This document shows, in pieces, positions 31,221-39,943 of a stretch of 64,000 bases of DNA; the stretch's first letter is position 1; every line of letters starts with the position of its first letter. The notes under the pieces were generated by a model. It had not been told where the DNA came from, ran no database searches, and saw nothing but the letters and a program-made list of their open reading frames with translations. The stretch is from Alphaproteobacteria bacterium. GTDB lineage: Bacteria; Myxococcota_A; UBA796; GCA-2862545. A program made the position numbers and the translations under genes. The stretch covers positions 744,001 to 808,000 of the forward strand of contig JACKET010000001.1 in NCBI GenBank assembly GCA_020632875.1. The letters are read 5' to 3'.

Positions 31221-32015
31221 TCACCGGCGCCAGAAGCGGCGGTTCGTCGTCTCGGCCTCGTCCTTCGTCTCGTCGCGGTACCCGTGGGTCTCGCTGTGTC
31301 CCGGCGCCGAGACGTTGACCTCGCCGTACTGCGTCGAGGAGGCCGACGAGGTGCGGCGCTCGCTCGACTCGCCGCCTGCGCGGAACATGCCGCCGATGCC
31401 GTCGATGGCGCCCAGCACGCCGCGGCCGTTGGCGGCCGGGTCGTCCATGCGGGCGAGGACGGGCTCGGGGGCGCTCGGAGCGACCGCGACGGGAGCCACG
31501 GGCGCGACAGGGGCGACGGGCGCGGGAGCAGGCCGCGGACGCGGGGCCGACGCGGCCACCTCGCCGACGCGGCTGAACACCTTCTGCTTGGCGACGTACT
31601 CGAGCATCAGGCGGCGGCCGGGCCGGATGGCGATCTCTTCGCGCGCGACCTCCTTCGTCCAGGCGTTGAAGACCTGGACGAGGTGGGCGCCGGGGGCGAG
31701 CCGGATGGTGTAGTTGCCGGTGCGCTGGTCGATCTCGAGCACCTGGCCGTCGACCTGGAGCTGGACCGCCGCGAACGTGTGGATCTGGAGCTCGCCGGTC
31801 CGGTCGTCGGTCTCGACGGGGGCCGCGGCCGTGCCGCCGTGGCGGACGGAGGCGACGGGAGCGGCGTCGGAGACGGGCGCGTCGATGGGCGTCGCGAGGA
31901 GGAGCCAGGCTCCGAGGCCACCGACCGCGACGAGCGCGACCGCACCCGTGCCGACGAGGGCGAGGAACAGCGTTCCCGCGATCATGCCGAGGAACGCACC
32001 GAGGAACTGCTTCAT
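31221..32015 (-). CDS. Membrane protein with PEGA-like domain
   Basis: 264 residues from ATG 32015, with an excellent Shine-Dalgarno (AGGAGGT at 32019-32025). Residues 1-42 are hydrophobic (MKQFLGAFLGMIAGTLFLAL and GAVALVAVGGLGAWLLLATP), one or two membrane helices. A PEGA-like domain (about 75-140: QLQVDGQVLEIDQRTGNYTI, RLAPGAHLVQVFNA) is followed by a Pro/Val/Ala-rich and then Ser/Thr/Glu-rich tail. It heads the minus-strand string and its strong ribosome site suggests high translation. Function is unknown. Confidence 0.72.
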   Translation of the reverse strand: MKQFLGAFLGMIAGTLFLALVGTGAVALVAVGGLGAWLLLATPIDAPVSDAAPVASVRHGGTAAAPVETDDRTGELQIHTFAAVQLQVDGQVLEIDQRTGNYTIRLAPGAHLVQVFNAWTKEVAREEIAIRPGRRLMLEYVAKQKVFSRVGEVAASAPRPRPAPAPVAPVAPVAPVAVAPSAPEPVLARMDDPAANGRGVLGAIDGIGGMFRAGGESSERRTSSASSTQYGEVNVSAPGHSETHGYRDETKDEAETTNRRFWRR

Positions 32016-32153
32016 CTTCCACCTCCTGCGCGCCCCTATGGCGGTGCCGTGCCGGAGCCTGGTGTTCTTTCGGTTCCTTTCGGATGGCGCACCGGGCGTT
32101 CGTGCGGGCACGATTGAGGTGAACCCGCTCCGCGCCACGGTGTCTCACGGGCC

Positions 32154-33041
32154 ATGCTCACGCTGCTCTCCATCGCGCTCGCGGCCGACCCCGAAGCCGA
32201 CCTGGTGCGGCCGACGTACAGCTGGGTGCACGTTTCGGAGGTGGTGTACCGCAAGCGGCCGGACGACGCGCTGGAGCGCCGTCGCGCGGTCGAGGCCCGG
32301 CTCGAGAAGGCCGGTGGACAGCGCCGCGTGCGCCTGCTGCGCGAGAGCGCCGACCTGCTCGTGGCGGCGTCGGACGCCGTGTGGGTCGCGGAGCTGCGCC
32401 GGCTCGACAGCGCCTGGGCGCTCGGCGAGGATGCCGCGCTCGACACCGAGGCCGCCGATGCGCTCCGCGACGAGGCGCTGCGGCGGTACGAGTCCGCGAT
32501 CGAGGCCGGCGGCGCGGGTCTGGCGGGGGCCCGGCTCGCGGCGGGCCTGCTCCGAAGGGAGCGGCGCGAGCTCGACGCCGCGCGCGTCCACCTCGCCGGG
32601 GTCGTCGAGGGCCCCGCGCCCCGGCGCCTGCGCCGCGCCGCGGCGGTCGAGCTCGGCGAGATGGAGTTCGAGGCTGGCGACGTGGCGCTCGCGCTCGAGG
32701 CCTACGAAGCGGCCGCCACGTGGCCCGGTCCCGACGACCTGGAGGCCTACGCGGCCTACCGGATCGCGTGGTGCCAGTTCAACCTCGGCGAGTTCCGCTC
32801 GGCGACGGGGAACCTCGTGCGCGCCGCGCGGACCAGCCGGGATCGCGCGCTCGCCGAAGAGGCCCGCCGCGACGCGGTGCGATTCGCCGCCCGGCTCGAC
32901 GTGCGCGAGGCGCTCGAGGTCGTCGAGGAGGTGTGCGACGACGACGCCTGCGTGGTCGACCGACGGGCAGAGCTGGCCGCCGCGCTGGACGAGAACGGTA
33001 GAATACGCGCCGCCGCGGAGGTCCGGTCGCTGGAGCCCTGA
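32154..33041 (+). CDS. Exported TPR-like helical protein
   Basis: 295 residues from ATG 32154. A short signal peptide (TLLSIALAAD) is followed by Arg/Ala/Glu-rich helical pairs that look like TPR or Sel1 repeats (LRRAAAVELGEMEFEAGDVA, LALEAYEAAATWPGPDDLEA, YRIAWCQFNLGEFRSATGNL). The C-terminus has a disulphide-type pair (CDDDAC). TPR proteins of this kind organise multi-protein assemblies in the envelope. It starts an operon of three with the lipoprotein at 33060 (18-base gap) and the OmpA lipoprotein at 34205. Confidence 0.72.
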   Translation: MLTLLSIALAADPEADLVRPTYSWVHVSEVVYRKRPDDALERRRAVEARLEKAGGQRRVRLLRESADLLVAASDAVWVAELRRLDSAWALGEDAALDTEAADALRDEALRRYESAIEAGGAGLAGARLAAGLLRRERRELDAARVHLAGVVEGPAPRRLRRAAAVELGEMEFEAGDVALALEAYEAAATWPGPDDLEAYAAYRIAWCQFNLGEFRSATGNLVRAARTSRDRALAEEARRDAVRFAARLDVREALEVVEEVCDDDACVVDRRAELAAALDENGRIRAAAEVRSLEP

Positions 33042-33059
33042 CCGTCCGCCGGAGGACGG

Positions 33060-34199
33060 ATGCCGGGGATGTCACGGGGAGCAGTCGGGAGTCGCGGGAA
33101 TCCTGCGGGAGGAGGCCCGCTCGGGCGTGTTCGTGCCCGTCCCGGGCTCGCGTGGGCGCTGGCCTGCCTGGTGTCGACCGGGTGCCCGTGGTGGAGCCCA
33201 CCCGGGGTCACGAGCCGGTCCGGGATCGCCGGACGCGTCGTGGACGTCGGTGGCGCGCCGGTGGCCGGGCTCCTCGTCGAGACGGTCGAGTCGACGGTTC
33301 GCACCGACGAAGACGGCCGGTTCGGGCTCCACTACAAGCCTCCCGACACCCACGTCCACTTCGTGCACGAAGAGGCGTGGTACCGCCGGCAGTACCTGCC
33401 GGAGGACGACGGGACGGTCGTCGAGATCGCGCTCCCCGCCACGCGCTCCCTCGACGTCGACTGCGGCGCCTACACGTGCGCCCTGCAGCTCCAGTGGGAC
33501 CTCGGCCCGGGCTACACGGCGAAGCGCACCGGTCGCTGCGAGGCCGGCAAGACCACGACGCTTCCGGGCTCTCCGCCCGGCCAGCCCACCGTCAGCTGCC
33601 GCGAGAAGGTGACCGAGCCCGAGCTCGAGCACTCCGCGCGGATGACGGGCGACCTGCTCGAGCTCCGGCCGCCGCTGCGCGACGTGACGGTCACGCTGCA
33701 GAGCGACGGCAGCCCCGCGGCCTGCCAGGTCTACGTCGATGGCGATCAGCTCGCGTCCCGCGACGACGGGTCGTTCACGGGGTCCGCGGCCGGCGAGGCC
33801 GTGGTGCAGGCGGTCTGCGACGGTCGGGCCGCGATTCCCGCGGTGCTCGCTGGCGACGCGACGGCCCTCGAGCTCCCGTGGACGGCCGAGGGCCCCATGC
33901 TCCGCCCGCCGCCCGGCATGGAGCTCGACCGGCTCACCCTCCAACAGTCCGGCGGGTGGACGCTCGTGCACCGCGCCGAGCCGTCCGGCGGCTTCGCGCT
34001 CCCCCCGCTCCCGGCGGGCGACTACGCGGTGCTGCTCTACACCAACGAGCCCTCCGCGGCGCCTCCCGGCAAGCCGTCCGACCTGAAGCCCGGCGTCGTC
34101 GTCGGCCAGCTCCTCCCGACCGGGCAGTATGCTGCGCACCTCACGCTCGAGCGCGACATGGGCGATGGCGTGCTCGAAGCCACCCTCACCGGAGAGTGA
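33060..34199 (+). CDS. Lipoprotein with carboxypeptidase-regulatory-like domain
   Basis: 379 residues from ATG 33060, with GGAGG just upstream. The N-terminus is unusually long before the lipobox (LVSTGC, Cys42), giving a Gly/Arg-rich stretch ahead of the hydrophobic core; no nearer start codon exists. A carboxypeptidase-regulatory-like beta-sandwich follows (about 55-115: GIAGRVVDVGGAPVAGLLVE, TDEDGRFGL), then further beta domains with paired cysteines (CGAYTC, CREK). It is predicted to be anchored in a membrane and exposed to the periplasm or surface. Family function is unknown. Confidence 0.75.
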   Translation: MPGMSRGAVGSRGNPAGGGPLGRVRARPGLAWALACLVSTGCPWWSPPGVTSRSGIAGRVVDVGGAPVAGLLVETVESTVRTDEDGRFGLHYKPPDTHVHFVHEEAWYRRQYLPEDDGTVVEIALPATRSLDVDCGAYTCALQLQWDLGPGYTAKRTGRCEAGKTTTLPGSPPGQPTVSCREKVTEPELEHSARMTGDLLELRPPLRDVTVTLQSDGSPAACQVYVDGDQLASRDDGSFTGSAAGEAVVQAVCDGRAAIPAVLAGDATALELPWTAEGPMLRPPPGMELDRLTLQQSGGWTLVHRAEPSGGFALPPLPAGDYAVLLYTNEPSAAPPGKPSDLKPGVVVGQLLPTGQYAAHLTLERDMGDGVLEATLTGE

Positions 34200-34204
34200 A
34201 TCGG

Positions 34205-34990
34205 ATGACGCTCCTCACGCTGGCCCTGCTGGGCTGTGTCCCCAAGGCCAAGTACGACGCCGCCCTCGCCGAGTCCGCGACGAAGGGGCAGGAGATCGAC
34301 CGCCTGAACGCGCGGATCGCCGATCTCGAGGCGTCCGAGCGCAAGCTGCAGACCGATCTCGCCCAGGCGAACGAGGCGCTCGAGTCGAAGCGCCGCGAGC
34401 TCGCGCGGATGGCCTCGGAAGCGGGCCTCCTCGCGAAGAACGTCGAGGAGATGGAGCAGGCGCTCAAGGAGCTCGAGGAGCGCCGCGCCCGCGCCGAGGC
34501 GAACCTGAAGGCCTTCCGCGACCTCGTCGAGCGGTTCCGGTCGATGATCGACGCCGGCACGCTGAAGGTGAAGGTGATCGACGGTCGGATGATCGTCGAG
34601 CTCGCGACCGACATCCTCTTCCCGCCGGGCGGCGCGAGCCTCTCGGCCGACGGGAAGAAGGCGATCACCGAGGTCGCGTCGGTGCTCGCGTCGATCCCCG
34701 ACCGCGACTTCCAGGTGGCGGGGCACACCGACAACCAGCCCATCGCCACCCAGCAGTTCCCGAGCAACTGGCACCTCGGGAGCGCCCGGGCCATCGAGGT
34801 CGCGCGGGTGCTCGTCGATGGTGGGCTCGCGCCCGAGCGCGTGAGCGCGGCCAGCTACGCGGAGTACGTGCCGGCCGACTCGAACAAGACGAAAGAGGGC
34901 CGCGCGAACAACCGCCGCATCGAGATCATCGTGGTGCCCGACCTCACCTCGATGCCGGGCTTCGACGAGCTCAAGGCGCTGGAGAAGTAG
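34205..34990 (+). CDS. OmpA/MotB-family lipoprotein with coiled coil
   Basis: 261 residues from ATG 34205. Lipobox ends at Cys11 (LALLGC), followed by a coiled coil (about 20-115, heptads in EIDRLNARIADLEASERKLQ). The OmpA/MotB domain spans about 120-250 and includes LATDILFPPGGASLSADGKK, VAGHTDNQPIA and GRANNRRIEIIV. This is a Pal-like peptidoglycan-binding protein. It follows the lipoprotein gene by six bases. Its end overlaps the converging gene at 34971 by 20 bases. Confidence 0.9.
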   Translation: MTLLTLALLGCVPKAKYDAALAESATKGQEIDRLNARIADLEASERKLQTDLAQANEALESKRRELARMASEAGLLAKNVEEMEQALKELEERRARAEANLKAFRDLVERFRSMIDAGTLKVKVIDGRMIVELATDILFPPGGASLSADGKKAITEVASVLASIPDRDFQVAGHTDNQPIATQQFPSNWHLGSARAIEVARVLVDGGLAPERVSAASYAEYVPADSNKTKEGRANNRRIEIIVVPDLTSMPGFDELKALEK

Positions 34991-35552
34991 CCGAGGGCTG
35001 CACCCAGAGCATCACGATGCGCCCGTCGCCCTGGGCGATCAGCACGAGCTGCTCGTCGCCCTTCGTCGCGGCGACGGCCTGGGCCTGCGCCTCGGGGCCC
35101 TGCGCGTCGGCGAGCGTCCAGCCGGCGGCGGCGACCTCGGTGCGCCAGGCGTCGAGCTGCTTCGAGGCGTCGGGGCTCTGCGCGACCACGAAGGCCGTGC
35201 GCTTGCCCTCCTGATCGGCGACGCCCGCGTGCTGGACCTTCGCGCCCTCGGGGACGGGCAGCGGGAAGCCCGCTGGAACCTGGGCATCGGGGCCGCTCTG
35301 TACCTCGAGCCCGTCCATCTTCAGGTCGATGCCGTCGTCGGTGATCTCGAACATCTCTGCGTCGAGGCCCTGCTCGGCGACGTACTCGAGCATCTCGCGC
35401 TCGATCGCCTGCTGGACCTCCTTCTTCACGCCCTCGATGGCGTCGCGCTTCGCGGCTTCGAGGCGCTGGCCGGCGCGTTGCTTCGCCTGGTCGACGAACC
35501 CGCCGCAGGCGAGCGACAGGGCCACCCCGACCGCGAGCAGCGCGCGCTTCAT
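34971..35552 (-). CDS. Lipoprotein, unknown
   Basis: 193 residues from ATG 35552. Lipobox ends at Cys16 (VALSLACGG). An Ala/Lys/Glu-rich helix (about 18-60: QAKQRAGQRLEAAKRDAIEG) leads into a globular part (about 65-190) with GFPLPVPEGAKVQHAGVADQ. The stop of M18 aminopeptidase overlaps this start as ATGA, so they are co-translated. No family recognised; the helix plus beta domain resembles small envelope lipoproteins. Confidence 0.72.
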   Translation of the reverse strand: MKRALLAVGVALSLACGGFVDQAKQRAGQRLEAAKRDAIEGVKKEVQQAIEREMLEYVAEQGLDAEMFEITDDGIDLKMDGLEVQSGPDAQVPAGFPLPVPEGAKVQHAGVADQEGKRTAFVVAQSPDASKQLDAWRTEVAAAGWTLADAQGPEAQAQAVAATKGDEQLVLIAQGDGRIVMLWVQPSATSPAP

Positions 35553-36859
35553 GCGATGGTCGGCAGGCGGAAGAACTCGGTGAGCACCTTCGCCATGCGG
35601 GGGTGGTCGGCGGTGCCGCACATCTCGCGCGCGGAGTGCATCGAGAGCATCGCGTTGCCCACGTCGACCGTGCGCACGCCGAGGCGGCTCGCCAGGATCG
35701 GGCCCACCGTGCTGCCGCACGCGAGGTCGGACCGGTTCACGAACCACTGCACCGGCACCTCGGCCCGCTCGCACAGCAGCAGGAACATGGCCGCGGTGTC
35801 GGCGTCGGTGCCGTAGCGCTTGTTGGCGTTCTGCTTGATGACCGGGCCCGCGCCCATCTTCGGCATGTGCGTGCCGTCGTGCATCTCGGACCGCGCGGGG
35901 TGGACGGCGTGCGCCATGTCGGCCGACACGAGCCAGCTGTGCGCGAGCGACCGGCTGAACGTGCCCTGGCCCTGCGGCTCGGCGTTGCGCAGGATCATGC
36001 GCAGCACCTCTTCGAGGGTGCGGCTGTTCGCGCCGCGTGCGGTCTGGCTGCCGATCTCTTCGTGGTCGAAGAGCGCCAGGATGCTCGTGGACTCGGGCAC
36101 GCCGTGCCACAGGCTCGCGATCAGGGCCTCGAGGCCGGCGTGGCACGAGGCGAGGTTGTCGAGACGCGCGCTGCACACGAACTCGTCGTGGGCACCGATG
36201 ATGCGGGCGGGCGTGAGGTCGTAGAGCGACAGGTCCCACGTCAGCACGTCTTTCGCCTGCACGCCGATCTCGGCGGCGAGGATGGCGCGCAGGGGGTCTT
36301 CGGACCCGTCGTCGACGAGGCTGAACACCGCCGGGAGGTCGGTGTGCGCGTTGACCTTCAGGCCCTCTTCGTTGACGGTGCGGTTGAGGTGGATGGCGAT
36401 GTTGGGGATGCGGCACACCGGCTTGTGGACGGTGACGAGGTGCTGCCGGATGCGCTCGCCGTCGCGCACCGCGACGATGCCCGCCATGCCGAGGTCGCGG
36501 TCGGTCCACGTGGGGTTGATCGGCCCGCCGTAGACCTCGACCAGCAGCCGGACGTAGCCGTGGCTGCGGACGTACGGCTGCGGCTTGATGCGGAGGTTCG
36601 GGCTGTCGGTGTGGGCCGACACCATTCGGAACCCGGTCTCGACGGCCGGCTTGCTGCCGACGTGGAACGCCACGAGCGACCCGCTCTTCGCGAGGTAGCC
36701 GCGGAACCCGGCCGGGAGCTGCTCGGGCGGGTCGCCGAGGTCGATCTCGGAGAAGCCGTGCGCGTCGAGCACTTCGACGGTGGTGCGGACCGCGTGGTTC
36801 GGGGTGGGCGAGGCGTCGAGATAGGTCAGGAAGCGCTGCAGAACGGGGTCGATGTCCAT
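35549..36859 (-). CDS. M18-family aspartyl aminopeptidase
   Basis: 436 residues from ATG 36859, a normal length for the family. Metal-ligand motifs are all visible: SAHTDSPNLRIKP (His83), CSARLDNLAS, LFDHEEIGSQTARGA, SADMAHA and AMLSMHSAREM. These match the dinuclear zinc M18 peptidases that remove N-terminal Asp or Glu from peptides. The enzyme should be cytoplasmic; no signal peptide. Overlap with the lipoprotein gene is ATGA, an odd pairing of a cytoplasmic enzyme with an exported protein. Confidence 0.93.
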   Translation of the reverse strand: MDIDPVLQRFLTYLDASPTPNHAVRTTVEVLDAHGFSEIDLGDPPEQLPAGFRGYLAKSGSLVAFHVGSKPAVETGFRMVSAHTDSPNLRIKPQPYVRSHGYVRLLVEVYGGPINPTWTDRDLGMAGIVAVRDGERIRQHLVTVHKPVCRIPNIAIHLNRTVNEEGLKVNAHTDLPAVFSLVDDGSEDPLRAILAAEIGVQAKDVLTWDLSLYDLTPARIIGAHDEFVCSARLDNLASCHAGLEALIASLWHGVPESTSILALFDHEEIGSQTARGANSRTLEEVLRMILRNAEPQGQGTFSRSLAHSWLVSADMAHAVHPARSEMHDGTHMPKMGAGPVIKQNANKRYGTDADTAAMFLLLCERAEVPVQWFVNRSDLACGSTVGPILASRLGVRTVDVGNAMLSMHSAREMCGTADHPRMAKVLTEFFRLPTIA

Positions 36860-36988
36860 GTCCGGCCGCTATCCGGGTGCTGCCGGGGTTGCCATGGACG
36901 GGGCCCTGCTTACCCATTGCCGCGTGGTTGGAGGCGCCCCCGACGCGAGGCGGCGCTGCGGTCCCGACGTCACGCCACGGAGACAGAG

Positions 36989-38866
36989 ATGACGGTACAG
37001 CACGGTTTCAAGGCAGAGGTCCAGAAGCTCCTCGAGCTCATGATCCACTCGGTCTACTCCGACCGCGAGGTGTTCCTCCGCGAGCTCGTGTCCAATGCGG
37101 CCGATGCGCTCGACAAGGCCCGGTTCATGGCGCTCACCCGCACCGACCTGGTCGAGGCGCACGCGGTCCCCGGCATCCGCATCACGGCCGATGCCGAAGC
37201 GGGCACGGTCACCATCGAAGACGACGGCGTCGGGATGACCGAAGAAGAGGCCGTCGAGAACCTCGGCACCATCGCGAAGTCCGGCACGAAGGCGTTCCTC
37301 GAGGCCGTGAAGGACCAGGAGTCCGCGCCGAACCTCATCGGCCAGTTCGGGCTCGGGTTCTACTCGGCGTTCATGGTGGCCGACGAGGTCACCGTCGAGT
37401 CGCGGTCGGCGCTGCCCGACGCCCCGCCCGTGAAGTGGGTGTCGCAGGGCGAGGGCACGTTCGAGATCAGCGAGGGCAGCCGCGAGACGCGCGGCACGAA
37501 GATCACGCTGCACCTGCGCGAAGACGCGAAGGACTTCGCCGAGATCCCGCGGCTGAAGCACATCGTCCGCAAGCACAGCAACTTCCTCGCGTGGCCCATC
37601 GAGGTCGACGGCGAGCAGGCGAACTCCGGCAAGGCGCTGTGGGCCGAGCCGCCGAGCCAGGTGTCCGAAGACGAGGCCAACCAGTTCTACAAGACCGTGG
37701 CGATGGACTGGCGCGACCCGGCGCTCCGCATCCACCTGTCGGTCGACAGCCCGTTCCAGTACCACGCGCTGCTCTTCGTCCCCGCCGAGCGCCCGTACGA
37801 CCTGTTCAACCCCGAGGCGCCCCGCGGTCCGCGGCTCTACGCGAAGCGCGTGCTGATCGAAGAGCACGCCCGAGAGCTGCTCCCCGACTGGCTGCGCTTC
37901 GTTCGCGGCGTGGTCGACTCCGAAGACATCTCGCTGAACGTGTCGCGCGAGATGGTGCAGAAGACGCCGATCGTCCAGAAGATCAAGAAGGCGCTGACGA
38001 AGCGCATCCTGAAAGACCTCAACACGTTCGCCGAGGCCGAGGTCGAGGCTCCCGAGTCCGACGACGACGAGGCGAAGGCCACGTACGAAGACGTGTGGCG
38101 CCAGTTCGGGGCGCTCCTCAAGGAGGGCTACTACCACGAGCGTCAGCTGTGGTCCGACCAGCTCCTCCCGCTGTTCCGCTTCAACACCACCGCACACGAC
38201 GACGAGACGGGCCTGATGTCGCTGGCCGCGTACAAAGAGGCCATGCCCGAGGGCCAGGACGCGATCTGGTACCTCACCGCCGAGTCCCGCCAGGCCGCGC
38301 TGTCGAGCCCCCACCTCGAGGCGTTCAAGAAGCGCGGCTGGAACGTGCTGCTGCTCACCGAGACGGTCGACGAGTGGTTCGTCAGCGCGCTCACCGAGTT
38401 CGACGGGCTCCCCGTGAAGTCCGTCGCCCGCGGCGAGCTCGACCTCGAAGAGGAGGACGACGGCGCCGAGAAGGCCGATCTGTCGGGGCTCACGCCGTGG
38501 ATGGCCGAGGTGCTCTCCGACGCCGTCTCCGGCGTCCGCGCGTCCACGCGGCTCACCGACAGCGCCGTGGTGCTCGTCGACGACGACGCGGGCCTGTCCT
38601 CCAACATGGAGCGCATCCTGCGCGCTGCGAACCAGGACGTGTACGGCGGCGCCAAGCGCATCCTCGAGCTCAACCCGCGGCACCCGCTGATCGTGAACCT
38701 GGCCAAGCTCCACGAGACCGATCGCAAGGACGACGCGGGTCAGCTCGCCAAGCTGCTGCTCGACGACGCGATGCTGCTCGACGGCACCGTGAAAGACCCG
38801 ACGGCCATGGGCCGGCGCCTGCAAGACCTGCTGGTGAAGGCGTCAGAGGCGGCGCTCTCGCGGTAG
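36989..38866 (+). CDS. htpG: Chaperone HtpG (Hsp90)
   Basis: 625 residues from ATG 36989 with GGAG at 36979. GHKL ATPase: ELVSNAADALDKAR (Glu32, Asn36), EDDGVGM (77-83), IGQFGLGFYSAFM (117-129). The middle domain includes VKWVSQGEGTFEI and RGTKITLHL, and SEDISLNVSREM is the Hsp90 signature. The C-terminal domain follows. Length is normal. It acts as an ATP-driven chaperone in the cytoplasm. The 129-base region before it (shared with the M18 gene) holds no clear heat-shock promoter that I can identify. Confidence 0.97.
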   Translation: MTVQHGFKAEVQKLLELMIHSVYSDREVFLRELVSNAADALDKARFMALTRTDLVEAHAVPGIRITADAEAGTVTIEDDGVGMTEEEAVENLGTIAKSGTKAFLEAVKDQESAPNLIGQFGLGFYSAFMVADEVTVESRSALPDAPPVKWVSQGEGTFEISEGSRETRGTKITLHLREDAKDFAEIPRLKHIVRKHSNFLAWPIEVDGEQANSGKALWAEPPSQVSEDEANQFYKTVAMDWRDPALRIHLSVDSPFQYHALLFVPAERPYDLFNPEAPRGPRLYAKRVLIEEHARELLPDWLRFVRGVVDSEDISLNVSREMVQKTPIVQKIKKALTKRILKDLNTFAEAEVEAPESDDDEAKATYEDVWRQFGALLKEGYYHERQLWSDQLLPLFRFNTTAHDDETGLMSLAAYKEAMPEGQDAIWYLTAESRQAALSSPHLEAFKKRGWNVLLLTETVDEWFVSALTEFDGLPVKSVARGELDLEEEDDGAEKADLSGLTPWMAEVLSDAVSGVRASTRLTDSAVVLVDDDAGLSSNMERILRAANQDVYGGAKRILELNPRHPLIVNLAKLHETDRKDDAGQLAKLLLDDAMLLDGTVKDPTAMGRRLQDLLVKASEAALSR

Positions 38867-38881
38867 GCCGCGCGGGGCGAC

Positions 38882-39859
38882 CTACTCGTCGTCGTCGGAA
38901 GACGCTGCCGGATTGGGACGGCGGCGTCGGCCGATGCGGCGCACCGTCTCGGGGACGCGCATCTCGATGGTCTTCTCGTCGTCGTCGGAGCCCATCGGCA
39001 TGTGCATGACCGTCGCGACCTCGGTGGGCTCGTCGGTGGCGCGCAGGGCCGTCTTGCCGTCGACCGTGTAGGCCTCGATCGACCCGACCTGCATGAGGCG
39101 CTGCAGCGACTGGCGGCGCTCGTCGGGAGACTCGGGGATGGCGTGGCCCTTCCACCGGTGGATGAAGTAGTGCGCGCCCACGAAGCCGCCGCCCGCCGAG
39201 AAGTGCGCCTCGGCCCGACGCAGCTCGCGGAGCACCTCGTTGTCGATCGAATCCGGCGTGGCCGGCTCGATGGTGGAGGGCTCGATGGGGGTCTTCGCGA
39301 GGTCGGGGTAGGAGAACTCGTCGAGGTGGTCGAGCAGGTTGATGTGGCTCCACGCGGAGCGCGTGAGCGAGCGGGAGAGGCCGAAGTCGCCGAACGTCGC
39401 GATCCAGGCCTTCTTGCCGAGGCCGTGGAGCGCCTCGAGACCCGGCGCGATGTCGAGGTCGCCGGAGAAGACCACCGCGATGTCGAACGCGTCGCGCACG
39501 GCGAGCATGATCATGTCGGACACGAGCGACGTGTCGACCATCTTCTCTTCGGTGTACGCGATGACGCCCTTGCAGTGTGGGCACTCACGCGTGGTGGCGC
39601 GGCGGTTGAACCGCTTCACGAAGAAGCCGGGCTTGCGCTCGAGCTCGTCGAGCAGGTCGGACAGCGCGTGCCGGTCGCGGTTGTCGTCGTGGGGGTTCGG
39701 CACGCCCGTGTAGTAGTAGGCCGCGTGCAGCTGGTCGCCGTCGACACACTTGACGACCCAGCTCGCGAGAGCGCCGTGGTCGAGCCAACGGTCCTCCGCT
39801 GTTCGGCGGAGGTCCTTCATGTGGTTCTTCCCATCGAAAAACAGAGCGACGCGCTGCAT
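38882..39859 (-). CDS. NYN-domain (PIN-like) protein, LabA/DUF88 family
   Basis: 325 residues from ATG 39859. The PIN-like nuclease core has the usual acidic residues: ALFFDGKNHMKDL (Asp9), SDMIMLAVRDAFD and VVFSGDLDIAPGL. An insertion with one CPHC pair (TRECPHCKGVIAYTEE) sits where some LabA proteins have a zinc-ribbon, but only one Cys pair is present. The C-terminal third (about 195-265) has a winged-helix or OST-HTH look. Such proteins are probable RNases or RNA-binding regulators. It converges on HtpG (16 bases) and is divergent from 39944. Confidence 0.85.
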   Translation of the reverse strand: MQRVALFFDGKNHMKDLRRTAEDRWLDHGALASWVVKCVDGDQLHAAYYYTGVPNPHDDNRDRHALSDLLDELERKPGFFVKRFNRRATTRECPHCKGVIAYTEEKMVDTSLVSDMIMLAVRDAFDIAVVFSGDLDIAPGLEALHGLGKKAWIATFGDFGLSRSLTRSAWSHINLLDHLDEFSYPDLAKTPIEPSTIEPATPDSIDNEVLRELRRAEAHFSAGGGFVGAHYFIHRWKGHAIPESPDERRQSLQRLMQVGSIEAYTVDGKTALRATDEPTEVATVMHMPMGSDDDEKTIEMRVPETVRRIGRRRRPNPAASSDDDE

Positions 39860-39943
39860 AGATCACACCTGAGGCATATCCGTGCCGTAGTAACCGGTTC
39901 GGCCCCGTCGCGCCGGCTCGTTCCGCCGTGCGAAGATGCGTCC

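Noticed and set aside
36860..36988. Heat-shock promoter of htpG
   Set aside because: I could not find a convincing sigma-32-type -35/-10 pair or a CIRCE inverted repeat in the 129-base gap.
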